Below are positions 1 to 8,339 of a stretch of DNA of 64,000 bases, piece after piece; position 1 is the first letter of the stretch; each line of letters opens with the position of its first letter. The notes beneath the pieces are model-generated. The model did no database searches, was not told the DNA's origin, and was given only the letters and a program-made list of their open reading frames with translations. Origin of the DNA: Maritimibacter sp. (GTDB lineage: Bacteria > Pseudomonadota > Alphaproteobacteria > Rhodobacterales > Rhodobacteraceae); contig JAABTN010000006.1 of NCBI GenBank assembly GCA_011389895.1, positions 58,543 to 122,542 on the forward strand, given 5' to 3'. A program made the position numbers and the translations under genes.

Positions 1-94
1 TTTCCCAGATATGGGGCGGCGCGAAGGGGGCAAGCCCGATCGTCGCGCAGAACAAGAGGATCATCCCGAGCGAGATGTTGTCGAGGATTTTCAT
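1..94 (-). CDS. small hydrophobic membrane protein, C-terminus outside the window
   Basis: The first 31 codons of a minus-strand gene are present, starting MKILDNISLGMILLF and continuing through a hydrophobic stretch to IGLAPFAPPHIWE at the window edge. An AAGGA ribosome binding site sits just upstream of the ATG at 94. From memory, a short Rhodobacterales protein with an N-terminus of this kind (GLAPF..P) is often given the uninformative label 'RND transporter', although it is far too small to be an RND pump. Its role is unknown. The start is well supported; the family assignment is tentative. Confidence 0.6.
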   Translation of the reverse strand, partial: MKILDNISLGMILLFCATIGLAPFAPPHIWE

Positions 95-194
95 GATGTT
101 GGTCCTTCGCGCGCTAACCTGTTCGGGCAGACCTATGACCGGGGGTCGGCTATTTCGACCTCGCAAATGGTCGCAGGCAGCCGGGCGGGGAAAA

Positions 195-271
195 TGGCGC
201 GGTTGACGGGGCTCGAACCCGCGACCTCCGGCGTGACAGGCCGGCACTCTAACCAATTGAGCTACAACCGC
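195..271 (-). tRNA. tRNA-Asp(GTC), copy 1
   Basis: The minus strand folds as a full cloverleaf: acceptor GCGGTTG/CAACCGC, anticodon stem CCGGC/GCCGG around loop CTGTCAC (anticodon GTC), TTCGAGC T-loop, discriminator G and an encoded CCA. It differs from the second copy at a single base in the D arm. Confidence 0.95.
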
Positions 272-382
272 GTGTGCGTGTTTGCGCGCCCCGTGCGTTG
301 AAAGCTCACGTGGGGCGGTCAACGGGCACTATTGCCTTTTACCGGGCTGTTTTCACCCCGCTCACCGCGCAGACCCGCGCAC

Positions 383-409
383 AAAAAAGGCCCCCGTTGA
401 GGGAGCCTT
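383..409 (-). terminator. Rho-independent terminator downstream of tRNA-Asp copy 2
   Basis: Read on the minus strand, AAGGCTCCC pairs with GGGGGCCTT around loop TCAAC and is followed by a run of T. It lies 12 bases beyond the CCA end of tRNA-Asp copy 2, so it very likely ends that transcript. Confidence 0.85.
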
Positions 410-421
410 GATCGGCAGCAG

Positions 422-498
422 TGGCGCGGTTGACGGGGCTCGAACCCGCGACCTCCGGCGTGACAGGCCGGCACTCTAACCAACTGAGCTACAACCGC
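422..498 (-). tRNA. tRNA-Asp(GTC), copy 2
   Basis: Same cloverleaf as copy 1 with anticodon GTC, discriminator G and encoded CCA; one D-arm base differs. It has its own terminator downstream, so the two copies are probably separate transcription units. Confidence 0.95.
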
Positions 499-700
499 CC
501 GCTGCGTCCGGTGCTTCTAGGCCCCCGCCGTGAGCGCGTCAAGCGCCAGAATGCGGCTGGTGAGAGATTTTTTCACCCAATGCTGCGCGATGCCCTGCCC
601 CACCCGCGCCGCCTTGCAAACGGGCCATGGGTCCGGCGGCACCGGGCCGGGTTCATGGCGCCTGTGTCCACGTGGTCTTCGTGGTCTTGGGAGAAAGGAA

Positions 701-776
701 TGGTGGGTGGTGAGGGGCTCGAACCCCCGACATCCTCGGTGTAAACGAGACGCTCTACCAACTGAGCTAACCACCC
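701..776 (-). tRNA. tRNA-Val(TAC)
   Basis: Cloverleaf on the minus strand with acceptor GGGTGGT/ACCACCC, anticodon loop TTTACAC (anticodon TAC), GTTCGAG T-loop and encoded CCA. Confidence 0.95.
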
Positions 777-841
777 GTGAGGCGGGGATTTAGCGGGTTG
801 ATGCAGGGCTGGCAACCCCTGCTGTCACGCCCCCCGAACAT

Positions 842-864
842 GCAAAAGTCGCGGATGATCCGCG
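842..864 (-). terminator. probable terminator downstream of tRNA-Val(CAC)
   Basis: CGCGGAT and ATCCGCG form a 7-bp inverted repeat with a one-base centre, followed on the minus strand by ACTTTTG. The stem is strong but the T tract is short, so function is likely but not certain. It lies about 30 bases past the tRNA 3' end. Confidence 0.5.
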
Positions 865-893
865 CCGTGTTGCCAGACATCCCGAGAGAAGCA

Positions 894-968
894 TGGTGGG
901 TGATAAGAGATTCGAACTCCTGACATCTTCGATGTGAACGAAGCGCTCTACCACTGAGCTAATCACCC
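894..968 (-). tRNA. tRNA-Val(CAC)
   Basis: Cloverleaf on the minus strand with acceptor GGGTGAT/ATCACCC, anticodon stem CTTCG/CGAAG, loop TTCACAT (anticodon CAC), discriminator A and encoded CCA. Its 5' end is only 19 bases from the stop codon of the HU-like gene upstream on the same strand, with no hairpin in between. Confidence 0.95.
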
Positions 969-987
969 GTTGGGGGGGTCTTTAGCG

Positions 988-1530
988 TTACTCCGCCGCA
1001 GCTGCAAGAGGGTCTCCGCCCTCCGGGTCCGCCTTTTTGCGTTTGACGCGGGTGATGATCACCTCGCCATCATCGACATCCTTGCGCCGCTGCACCTTGA
1101 GATTGCCAAGCGGTTGGAGTTGCAGCGTTTCGGCCTCTTCCAACATGGTTCCCAGCTCGGCCAGCAAGGCGTCGGTCACCTGTCGCACAAAGCGCGGTTT
1201 GACGCCGGAGCGTGCGATCACGCGGTCGATCAGATCCTTCTTGATCAACTTGCTCACCGGCTGCTCGGAGCCATCGGTCACAGTACGGGTCACGCCCTGC
1301 AAAGGCGCGCGCTCTGGTGCCGTGTCTGGCACTGGGTCTTGCGCGTGGTCCGGGGTAACGTCTTCGACCGCCGCCGCGTCCACGGCATCTTCGGGGGCGA
1401 CAAGGGCGTCGATTTCGTCCTGCGTGATTTCGTCCTGCGTGATCTCGTCAGGGACCGGTTTCGCCGCGCTCTTCGCGGTCGATGCCGATTTCGAAGTCGT
1501 CTTTGTGGTCGTCGGTTTCTTGGTCGCCAT
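988..1530 (-). CDS. HU-family DNA-binding protein with long acidic/alanine-rich N-terminal extension
   Basis: This 180-residue protein carries an HU/IHF-type fold in roughly its last 90 residues (KLIKKDLIDRVIARSGV.., then a shortened basic arm ending RVKRKK). The preceding ~85 residues are low-complexity: a Lys/Thr/Ala-rich start (MATKKPTTTKTT) followed by an acidic stretch with DEITQ repeated in tandem. Classical HU is about 90 residues, so the extension roughly doubles the length. The ATG at 1530 is preceded by AAGGA at suitable spacing; an in-frame ATG at 1584 would add 18 residues without a good site. It lies next to lon, a common arrangement, and it runs almost directly into tRNA-Val(CAC). 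It probably binds DNA non-specifically and shapes the nucleoid; the extension's function is unknown. Confidence 0.85.
   Translation of the reverse strand: MATKKPTTTKTTSKSASTAKSAAKPVPDEITQDEITQDEIDALVAPEDAVDAAAVEDVTPDHAQDPVPDTAPERAPLQGVTRTVTDGSEQPVSKLIKKDLIDRVIARSGVKPRFVRQVTDALLAELGTMLEEAETLQLQPLGNLKVQRRKDVDDGEVIITRVKRKKADPEGGDPLAAAAE
1411..1449. repeat. 15-bp tandem repeat inside the HU-like gene
   Basis: The 15-mer gatttcgtcctgcgt occurs twice head to tail (1411-1425 and 1426-1440), followed by a partial third unit with one change. It encodes the acidic repeat DEITQ in the N-terminal extension. Copy number could vary between strains through slippage (inference). Confidence 0.85.
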
Positions 1531-1670
1531 GAGATTGCCCGTCCTTCGCGCGGCTTCTGTGGCCGCTTGTTTGATACGACGCACCCCGGCGCATCCGGGA
1601 TTACCGTCTAACAGGACAATATATCCAAATGGTTAACAAAAAAAGGGAAAGCTCAGGGATCGTCCACAAA

Positions 1671-1706
1671 ATATGGGGCCGGGCGCAAAATGTTGCGTCC
1701 GGCCCC
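1671..1706 (-). terminator. Rho-independent terminator of lon
   Basis: A stem of about 14 bp (GGGGCCGG.. pairing with ..CCGGCCCC) closes a four-base loop and is followed on the minus strand by ATATTTTGT. It lies about 35 bases past the lon stop codon. Confidence 0.85.
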
Positions 1707-1740
1707 GGTTTGCTCAGGTTTCAGGCAGAGATGGCGCGCG

Positions 1741-4143
1741 TCAATGCGCGATCTGCGCGGCCTCGCCTTCCGACTTGATCGCCGCCGCGGCGGCTTCTTC
1801 CGCCGCCTCGTCCCATTCGACGGGATCGGGCGTCCGGGTCAGGGCCAACGCGAGGACTTCGCGCACATGGCTCACCGGAATGATCTTGAGCCCCTCTTTC
1901 ACGTTGTCGGGGATCTCGGTCAGATCCTTTTCGTTCTCTGCCGGGATGAACACCGTTTTGATGCCCCCGCGCAGGGCCGCGAGAAGTTTCTCTTTCAGCC
2001 CGCCGATGGGTAACACGTTGCCGCGCAGCGTCACCTCGCCGGTCATGGCGATGTCCTTGCGCACCGGGATCTGGGTGAGCACCGACACGATCGAGGTCAC
2101 CATGGCAACGCCGGCCGAGGGGCCATCCTTTGGTGTCGCCCCCTCGGGCACGTGAACGTGGATATCCCATTTTTCAAACCGCGGCGGTTTTACCCCGATC
2201 TCGGGCGAGATCGAGCGCACAAAGCTGGACGCCGCATCAATGGATTCTTTCATCACGTCGCCAAGCGTGCCGGTTGTCTTCATCCGGCCCTTGCCCGGAA
2301 GGCGCACGCCTTCGATCGACAAAAGCTCGCCCCCGACACTGGTCCAGGCCAGCCCGGTCACGACACCGACCTGATCCTCTTGTTCCGCCAGCCCGTAGCG
2401 ATGCTTGCGCACACCGAGGAAATCCCCGAGCGTCTCGGATGTCACCTCGACCTTCTCGGCCTTGCCGCGCACGATCTGGGTCACGGATTTGCGCGCGGTC
2501 TTGGCAATCTCGCGCTCAAGGTTCCGAACCCCCGCCTCGCGGGTGTAATAGCGGATCATGTCCGTGATCGCGCCTTCGGTCAGCTCGAACTCGCCCTTCT
2601 TCAAGGCGTGGTTCTTGATCTGCTTGGGCACAAGATGCTGTTTCGCGATCTCACGTTTCTCGTCCTCGGTATAGCCCGACAGGGGGATGATCTCCATCCG
2701 GTCCAGAAGCGGGCCGGGCATGTTGTAGGAGTTCGCTGTGGTCAGGAACATCACGTTCGAGAGGTCATATTCCACCTCGAGATAATGGTCCACGAAGGTC
2801 GCGTTCTGCTCCGGATCCAGCACTTCGAGCATGGCCGACGCCGGATCACCCCGGAAATCCTGACCCATCTTGTCGATCTCGTCGAGCAGGATAAGCGGAT
2901 TGGTCGTCTTGGCCTTTTTCAAGGACTGGATGATCTTGCCCGGCATGGAGCCGATGTAGGTCCGGCGGTGGCCGCGAATCTCGGATTCGTCTCGCACCCC
3001 CCCGAGGCTGATGCGAATGAATTCGCGCCCGGTGGCCCGCGCCACCGATTCCCCCAGGGACGTCTTGCCCACGCCCGGCGGCCCGACAAGACACATGATC
3101 GGTCCCTTGAGCTTTTTCGAGCGCTGTTGCACCGCGAGGTATTCGACGATGCGTTCCTTGACCTTCTCAAGACCGTAGTGGTCGGCATCAAGCACCTTTT
3201 CGGCGCTCGACAGATCCTTCTTCACGCGGGATTTCTTGCCCCACGGAATCGACAGCATCCAGTCGAGGTAATTGCGCACCACGGTTGCCTCGGCGGACAT
3301 GGGCGACATGTTCTTGAGCTTCTTGAGCTCGGCCTCGGCCTTTTCCTTGGCCTCTTTCGACAGCTTGGTTTCACCGATGCGCTGTTCCAGCTCGGCGATC
3401 TCGTCCTGCCCTTCGCCGTCTTCGCCCAGCTCCTTCTGAATGGCCTTCATCTGCTCATTCAGATAATATTCGCGCTGGGTGCGCTCCATCTGGCTTTTTA
3501 CGCGGGTCTTGATCTTCTTCTCGACCTGAAGCACGGACATTTCGCCCTGCATCAGGCCATAGACCTTTTCAAGCCGCTCATCGATTGGCAGCGTTTCCAA
3601 AAGCCCCTGCTTCTGGTCCACTTCCACGCCAAGGTGGCCGGCGACCAAGTCGGCGAGCTTCGCAGCCTCGCGGGTTTCCGACACGGCGGCCAGCGCCTCT
3701 TCGGGGATGTTCTTCTTGACCTTCGCGTAACGCTCAAACTCTTCCCCGACCGAACGCACGAGCGCCTCTGCCGCCGCCGGGTCGCCGATGGTTTCTTCCA
3801 AAAACACTGCCTCGGCTTCGAAGAAGTCGGGGTTTTCGAGAAATTCGGTGATCCGCACCCGTGCCTGTCCTTCGACCAGCACCTTCACGGTGCCATCGGG
3901 CAGTTTCAGAAGTTGCAGCACGTTGGCCAGCACACCGGCGCGGTAGATGCCCGCTTCGTCCGGGTCGTCTTCGGCCGGGTCGATCTGGCTCGACAGCAGG
4001 ATCTGCTTGTCATCCGCCATGACCTCTTCCAGCGCCTTCACGCTCTTTTCACGCCCGACAAAGAGCGGCACGATCATGTGCGGGAACACGACGATGTCGC
4101 GCAACGGCAGCACCGGGTGGGTTTTCAGAGTTTGCTCGGTCAT
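1741..4143 (-). CDS. lon: ATP-dependent endopeptidase Lon
   Basis: Lon is the AAA+ serine protease that degrades misfolded and short-lived regulatory proteins in the cytoplasm. At 800 residues it has the normal length and order: LON substrate-binding domain (HPVLPLRDIVVFPHM near the start), coiled coil, AAA+ module with Walker A GPPGVGKT and Walker B LILLDEIDKM, and C-terminal protease domain. The catalytic serine is in PKDGPSAGVAM and the partner lysine in GGLKEKLLAA. The ATG at 4143 (MTEQTLKTHP) has AAGGAC upstream; a further upstream ATG at 4179 lacks this support. Monocistronic, with a possible heat-shock promoter upstream and a clear terminator downstream. Confidence 0.98.
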   Translation of the reverse strand: MTEQTLKTHPVLPLRDIVVFPHMIVPLFVGREKSVKALEEVMADDKQILLSSQIDPAEDDPDEAGIYRAGVLANVLQLLKLPDGTVKVLVEGQARVRITEFLENPDFFEAEAVFLEETIGDPAAAEALVRSVGEEFERYAKVKKNIPEEALAAVSETREAAKLADLVAGHLGVEVDQKQGLLETLPIDERLEKVYGLMQGEMSVLQVEKKIKTRVKSQMERTQREYYLNEQMKAIQKELGEDGEGQDEIAELEQRIGETKLSKEAKEKAEAELKKLKNMSPMSAEATVVRNYLDWMLSIPWGKKSRVKKDLSSAEKVLDADHYGLEKVKERIVEYLAVQQRSKKLKGPIMCLVGPPGVGKTSLGESVARATGREFIRISLGGVRDESEIRGHRRTYIGSMPGKIIQSLKKAKTTNPLILLDEIDKMGQDFRGDPASAMLEVLDPEQNATFVDHYLEVEYDLSNVMFLTTANSYNMPGPLLDRMEIIPLSGYTEDEKREIAKQHLVPKQIKNHALKKGEFELTEGAITDMIRYYTREAGVRNLEREIAKTARKSVTQIVRGKAEKVEVTSETLGDFLGVRKHRYGLAEQEDQVGVVTGLAWTSVGGELLSIEGVRLPGKGRMKTTGTLGDVMKESIDAASSFVRSISPEIGVKPPRFEKWDIHVHVPEGATPKDGPSAGVAMVTSIVSVLTQIPVRKDIAMTGEVTLRGNVLPIGGLKEKLLAALRGGIKTVFIPAENEKDLTEIPDNVKEGLKIIPVSHVREVLALALTRTPDPVEWDEAAEEAAAAAIKSEGEAAQIAH

Positions 4144-4216
4144 ATCTTGTCCTTGTTCTCGGCAGGCGTTCGGCCCCAATTCGCGGCGACGCGATCCGCC
4201 TCCTGTTCGCCGATAT

Positions 4217-4246
4217 TACGTGGTGCCCGTCCCGACGGGTTTCAAG
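4217..4246 (-). promoter_or_regulatory. possible heat-shock (RpoH) promoter of lon
   Basis: On the minus strand CTTGAAA is followed after 16 bases by CCACGTA, resembling the sigma-32 pattern CTTGAAA-N-CCCCATnT. It would start transcription about 65 bases upstream of the lon ATG. The -10 match is imperfect; lon being a classic heat-shock gene adds support. Confidence 0.4.
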
Positions 4247-4550
4247 CGGGCGAAATCAGCTGGCGATTTCCAGACATAGTGCCCTTGGCGGCTGGAAACG
4301 ACAAGGGATTGCGTCAAAACCGAACAAAGCGGCGCGCAGGCGGTCGGCCCGGCGCGACTCGGCGCGGCTTCATCTCCGCAATGGTTGTTTTGGTCCAATT
4401 CGGTCCGTGTCCTGTGCGGCAACACCGGCCCAGTTATCAAAGCGTTGTCGCCGTGGGACAGACAATGACCCGGGGTTTTCCACAAAAACGGCCTACTTCG
4501 CCAAAATCCCGCCTGTTTCTGCTGTCACGGTCAACGTGAGGATTGAGGGT
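4247..4550. other. gap between divergent lon and the membrane-protein gene
   Basis: About 400 bases separate the two start codons (4143 and 4551). Apart from the possible lon promoter I see no RNA gene, repeat or convincing coding sequence here; open frames crossing it lack ribosome binding sites and codon bias. Confidence 0.5.
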
Positions 4551-5507
4551 ATGTGGATGTTCGTTCGCCTAATCAGACGTTGTCACAGGGACCGGCGCAG
4601 GATCGCCGTAGCCTTTGCGTTGCTGTTCGGGGCCGGTGTGGTCGAGGTCTGGGGAAAATTCCAGATTTTCCCGCCCGGTGTGCTCGAGGTTTTCGTGGGT
4701 CTTGGCCTGATGTCCTTCGTCGGCTTATTCCTTTTGATGGCGGGCCTTGCCCTTCCCAACATGCGCCATATCTACGCGCCGCTCGGCTTTACCCTGTTCG
4801 GGGCCGCCGTGCTTGGGCGGGTCTTCCCCGGCTCGGCCTTTTCGCTGCTGACCATTACCGAGGGCGGTGTCCGCGCCATCGGCGGGCTCGCGACCATGGC
4901 GATCTTCGTGCACCTGTTCTTTTATGGCCGCTGGTCGGACCGGGTTTTCAAATCCGGGCGCGCCCGGACCACGGCGCGCGCCACCTCGCAGCTTGAGGCC
5001 GACATTCTCTGGCATGGTCTGGTCCCGACGCCGGGTCGGCGCGAATCCCTGCATGATCCCGACGTTCTGTCGGTGGATTGGGTCGACCGCGAACGCTCGC
5101 GCGTGCGAATAATCCGGTGGTCACCGCCGGAAGCGAAATACGAAGAGCATATCCAGATCGAGGACATGATGCCCGGCACCTTCGTGCTGTATTCCTACGT
5201 CCGGGAGATCAAAGGGTCGGACAAGATCGAAAAGGGCATCCGTGCCGTGAAGATGATCGACATGGTCGACAAGCGGGTGGTGTATGTCACCGAATACCGT
5301 CACGACCGGGCCCTGCGCCACGTCTTGTTCGACTGGATCGACGATGCGCTTGGCCGAAAGCTCGACGCGCAGCTCGCCCATCTCGAAGCCTCGGTGAACC
5401 GGGCGCGCTTTCGCGGGGCCGTGCGCCGCGATCACCTTGCCGTTGGGGGCGTCTTGCGCCCCGGTGCGGAGGATCGACCAAAGCGCCTCGCGCTGGCTGG
5501 CGAATAG
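4551..5507 (+). CDS. membrane protein of unknown function with four predicted helices and a cytosolic domain
   Basis: I do not recognise this 318-residue protein. It has a basic N-terminus (RRCHRDRRR), four hydrophobic segments at about residues 18-34, 44-67, 76-92 and 109-125, and then some 190 soluble residues rich in charged groups. The last ~25 residues are Arg/Gly-rich. The positive-inside pattern suggests that both ends are cytosolic. The ATG at 4551 (MWMFVRLIRR) is preceded by a GAGG-type site; a second ATG two codons later is also possible. It is divergent from lon and convergent with tgt, and no partner gene suggests a role. Confidence 0.6.
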   Translation: MWMFVRLIRRCHRDRRRIAVAFALLFGAGVVEVWGKFQIFPPGVLEVFVGLGLMSFVGLFLLMAGLALPNMRHIYAPLGFTLFGAAVLGRVFPGSAFSLLTITEGGVRAIGGLATMAIFVHLFFYGRWSDRVFKSGRARTTARATSQLEADILWHGLVPTPGRRESLHDPDVLSVDWVDRERSRVRIIRWSPPEAKYEEHIQIEDMMPGTFVLYSYVREIKGSDKIEKGIRAVKMIDMVDKRVVYVTEYRHDRALRHVLFDWIDDALGRKLDAQLAHLEASVNRARFRGAVRRDHLAVGGVLRPGAEDRPKRLALAGE

Positions 5508-5592
5508 ATCCCTGCCTCAAGCTCGACCTTTGCTGCGCCTCATAATGCGCTGATATTCCACAGCTTAATCATCCGGGCTGGCACCACAAGTG

Positions 5593-6732
5593 TCACAAGC
5601 GATCAATGTCGCCCATGGCAAAGGTGGCCTGGAATGCGCTCTCGTAGGCCGCAAAGCGCCCCTGCGCGATCGCCTCTCGCATCTCCGTCATAAGCGCCTG
5701 ATAATAATGCAGGTTATGCCATGTCAAAAGCATGGATGACAAAAGTTCACCCGACCGAAACAGGTGATGCAGGTAGGCGCGCGAATAGTTCGTGCAGGCC
5801 GGACAGGTGCAGGCTTCGTCCAAGGGGCGCGGATCATCGGCATGGCGCGCGTTCTTGAGGTTCACCTGCCCCCGCCGGGTCCAGGCCTGCCCGGTCCGAC
5901 CGGAGCGGGACGGCAAGACGCAATCCATCATGTCGACGCCGCGCTTCACCGCGCCGACGATATCGTGGGGCTTGCCGACGCCCATGAGATAGCGGGGCTT
6001 GTCATGGGGCAGAAACCCGGGCGCATAATCCAGCACGCCGAACATCGCCTCTTGCCCCTCGCCCACGGCGAGCCCGCCAATGGCATAGCCATCGAACCCG
6101 ATCGCGGTCAGCGCCTCGGCACTTTCCGCGCGCAGGTCTTTCGTCACCCCGCCTTGCATGATCCCGAACAGGGCGTGCCCAGGCCGGTCACCAAAGGCAT
6201 CGCGCGACCGTTGAGCCCACCGCATCGACAGACGCATGCTTTTCGCCACGTCTTCTTCCGACGCGGGCAGCGCGGGGCATTCGTCAAAACACATGACGAT
6301 GTCAGAGCCAAGTTGCCGCTGGATCTCCATCGAGGTTTCGGGCGAAATCATGTGACGGGAGCCGTCGATGTGGGAGCGGAACGTGACACCCTCCTCGGTC
6401 AGCTTGCGCAAATCCGACAGGCTCATCACCTGAAACCCGCCGCTGTCGGTCAGGATCGGACCGGACCAGTTCATGAACCTGTGCAATCCCCCAAGCCGCT
6501 CGACCCGCGCGGCCCCCGGTCGCAACATCAGGTGATAGGTGTTGCCCAAGAGGATATCGGCCCCGGTCGCCGCCACGCTTTCAGGCATCATCGCCTTCAC
6601 CGTCGCCGCCGTGCCCACCGGCATGAAGGCAGGCGTGCGGATGTCACCGCGCGGGGTCGAGATCACGCCGGTGCGCGCATCTCCATCGGTGGCGGCAAGG
6701 GTGAAGCCGAATTCGGGGTGCTCATGGGTCAT
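5593..6732 (-). CDS. tgt: queuine tRNA-ribosyltransferase
   Basis: Tgt exchanges guanine-34 for preQ1 in the anticodon of GUN tRNAs (Asp, Asn, His, Tyr), a step of queuosine synthesis. The 379 residues match the bacterial family in length. Visible motifs include the conserved [11 protein letters not shown] segment with the active-site aspartate, [17 protein letters not shown], and the C-terminal zinc site [16 protein letters not shown]. The ATG at 6730-6732 fits the conserved N-terminus ([15 protein letters not shown]). It is transcribed toward the unknown membrane protein; queA and other queuosine genes are not in view. The two tRNA-Asp genes of this window would be substrates. Confidence 0.97.
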   Translation of the reverse strand: MTHEHPEFGFTLAATDGDARTGVISTPRGDIRTPAFMPVGTAATVKAMMPESVAATGADILLGNTYHLMLRPGAARVERLGGLHRFMNWSGPILTDSGGFQVMSLSDLRKLTEEGVTFRSHIDGSRHMISPETSMEIQRQLGSDIVMCFDECPALPASEEDVAKSMRLSMRWAQRSRDAFGDRPGHALFGIMQGGVTKDLRAESAEALTAIGFDGYAIGGLAVGEGQEAMFGVLDYAPGFLPHDKPRYLMGVGKPHDIVGAVKRGVDMMDCVLPSRSGRTGQAWTRRGQVNLKNARHADDPRPLDEACTCPACTNYSRAYLHHLFRSGELLSSMLLTWHNLHYYQALMTEMREAIAQGRFAAYESAFQATFAMGDIDRL

Positions 6733-6924
6733 GCCCGCGCTTTACCCCGCGCGCTGTCCACTGCCAAGGCGAAGCTTGCGGCGGCGGCCCAAAGAAGGCT
6801 GGCCTCGACCTTGCACCCAAAACCCGGCCACCGCTGGCAAATCCGGCTTGTATCAGCGCACGCACTGGACGCCGTGGGTCGGTGCGTGCGATGTGAGAGG
6901 TTGATCCGGACGAGGGAGGCCACC

Positions 6925-8319
6925 ATGACCACGACACCGCTTCAATTCGGCTGGGAGGAATGGCTGGCCCTTCCCGAGATCGGGATACCCGCGATCAAGG
7001 CCAAGATCGACACCGGCGCGCGCACCTCGGCGTTACACGCCGACGAGATCGAGACATTCGGCCCGGCCTCGGCCCCCAAGGTGCGCTTCACCATGCGCCC
7101 CGTGCCCGGACGCGACGATATCGTGATCCCCTGTTCGGCAGATGTCGTGGATCGGCGCGAAGTCACCTCGTCCAACGGCGAAAGCGAGAACCGCGTGGTG
7201 ATCGAAACCACGCTTTCGGTCGGCGGGCAAAGCTGGCCCATCGAGGTCACGCTGACCAACCGTGAAAACATGGCCTCGCGGATGCTTCTGGGGCGTCAGG
7301 CGTTGCTTGATCATATCTCGATCTCGGCGCATGACCGATTGGTCCAGCCCGAGCTTGGCTATGACATCTACCACTCTTCCGCCGTGGCCAAGGCGCAACC
7401 AAAGCGGGCGCTGCGGGTCTGCGTGTTGTCGCGCGAAGACAATTACACCACCCGACGCATCGTGGAAGAGGGCGAAGATCGCGGACATGCGGTCGAGGTG
7501 ATCGACACCACGCGCTGCTACATGGCGATCAACGCGCTCGCCCCCGAGGTGCATTACGATGGCAAGAGGCTGCCGGTCTATGACGCGGTGATCCCGCGCA
7601 TCGGGGCCTCGATCACCCCCTACGGCACCGCGGTCGTGCGCCAGTTCGAGACCATCGGAACCTATTGCCTCAACGGGTCGGTCGGGATTTCCGGGTCACG
7701 GGACAAGCTTTTTGCGCATCAGCAGATGGCCAAGGCGGGCATCGGCATGCCGGACACGGCTTTTGCCGCCTCGCCCAAGGACAATGCCAACCTGGTCGGG
7801 CTGGTCGGGGGCGCGCCGATGATCGTGAAGCTCCTGGAATCGACGCAAGGCCGCGGTGTTGTGCTGGCCGAAACGCGCAAGGCCGCCGAATCGGTGATCG
7901 ACGCTTTCCGGGGGTTGAAGGCCAATTTCCTCGTCCAGCATTTCGTGAAGGAAGCGGCGGGGGAAGACGTGCGCTGTCTCGTGGTCGGGGCCAAGGTGGT
8001 GGCGGCGATGAAACGCACCGGGGCAGAGGGTGATTTCCGCTCGAACCTGCACCGGGGCGGATCTGCGAAGAAGGTGCGCATCACGGCGGAAGAACGGCGC
8101 ATGGCGTTGCGCGCGGCGCGTGCCTTTGGCCTTTCGGTCGCGGGGGTGGATCTTTTGCGGGCGGAAACCGGGCCCAAGGTGCTCGAGGTCAATTCATCGC
8201 CCGGGTTCGAAGGGATCGAAACCGCGACGGGAAAGAACCTCATTGGCCTGTTGTTCGACGAGATCGAGCGGCGCGCACGGCCAGTGCCGAAGCGGCGGCG
8301 CAAAAAGACCGCCTCCTAA
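6925..8319 (+). CDS. RimB-like retropepsin-type protease fused to RimK-type glutamate ligase
   Basis: This 464-residue protein joins two domains. Residues 1-150 are the 'ATP-dependent zinc protease' family (PF05618, RimB-like), which has a retropepsin-like fold; the motif [13 protein letters not shown] carries the catalytic-type aspartate at residue 29. From about residue 160 to the end is a RimK ATP-grasp ligase, with [19 protein letters not shown] for ATP binding, DVRCLVVG and the metal-binding [12 protein letters not shown]. RimK adds glutamates to the C-terminus of ribosomal protein S6. In Pseudomonas the two activities are separate genes in a rim operon; fusion implies they act on the same substrate. 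A GGAGG site precedes the ATG at 6925. The substrate is inferred, not seen. Confidence 0.9.
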   Translation: MTTTPLQFGWEEWLALPEIGIPAIKAKIDTGARTSALHADEIETFGPASAPKVRFTMRPVPGRDDIVIPCSADVVDRREVTSSNGESENRVVIETTLSVGGQSWPIEVTLTNRENMASRMLLGRQALLDHISISAHDRLVQPELGYDIYHSSAVAKAQPKRALRVCVLSREDNYTTRRIVEEGEDRGHAVEVIDTTRCYMAINALAPEVHYDGKRLPVYDAVIPRIGASITPYGTAVVRQFETIGTYCLNGSVGISGSRDKLFAHQQMAKAGIGMPDTAFAASPKDNANLVGLVGGAPMIVKLLESTQGRGVVLAETRKAAESVIDAFRGLKANFLVQHFVKEAAGEDVRCLVVGAKVVAAMKRTGAEGDFRSNLHRGGSAKKVRITAEERRMALRAARAFGLSVAGVDLLRAETGPKVLEVNSSPGFEGIETATGKNLIGLLFDEIERRARPVPKRRRKKTAS

Positions 8320-8339
8320 GACAGGCCTCTACCTATGTG

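Noticed and set aside
196..520. Peptides such as ARLTGLEPATSGVTGRH read through the tRNA-Asp genes
   Set aside because: These are translations of tRNA sequence and are frequent false proteins.
2152..4539. A 795-residue open frame antisense to lon
   Set aside because: It lacks stops only because of the codon bias of lon on the other strand; no ribosome binding site and no domain.
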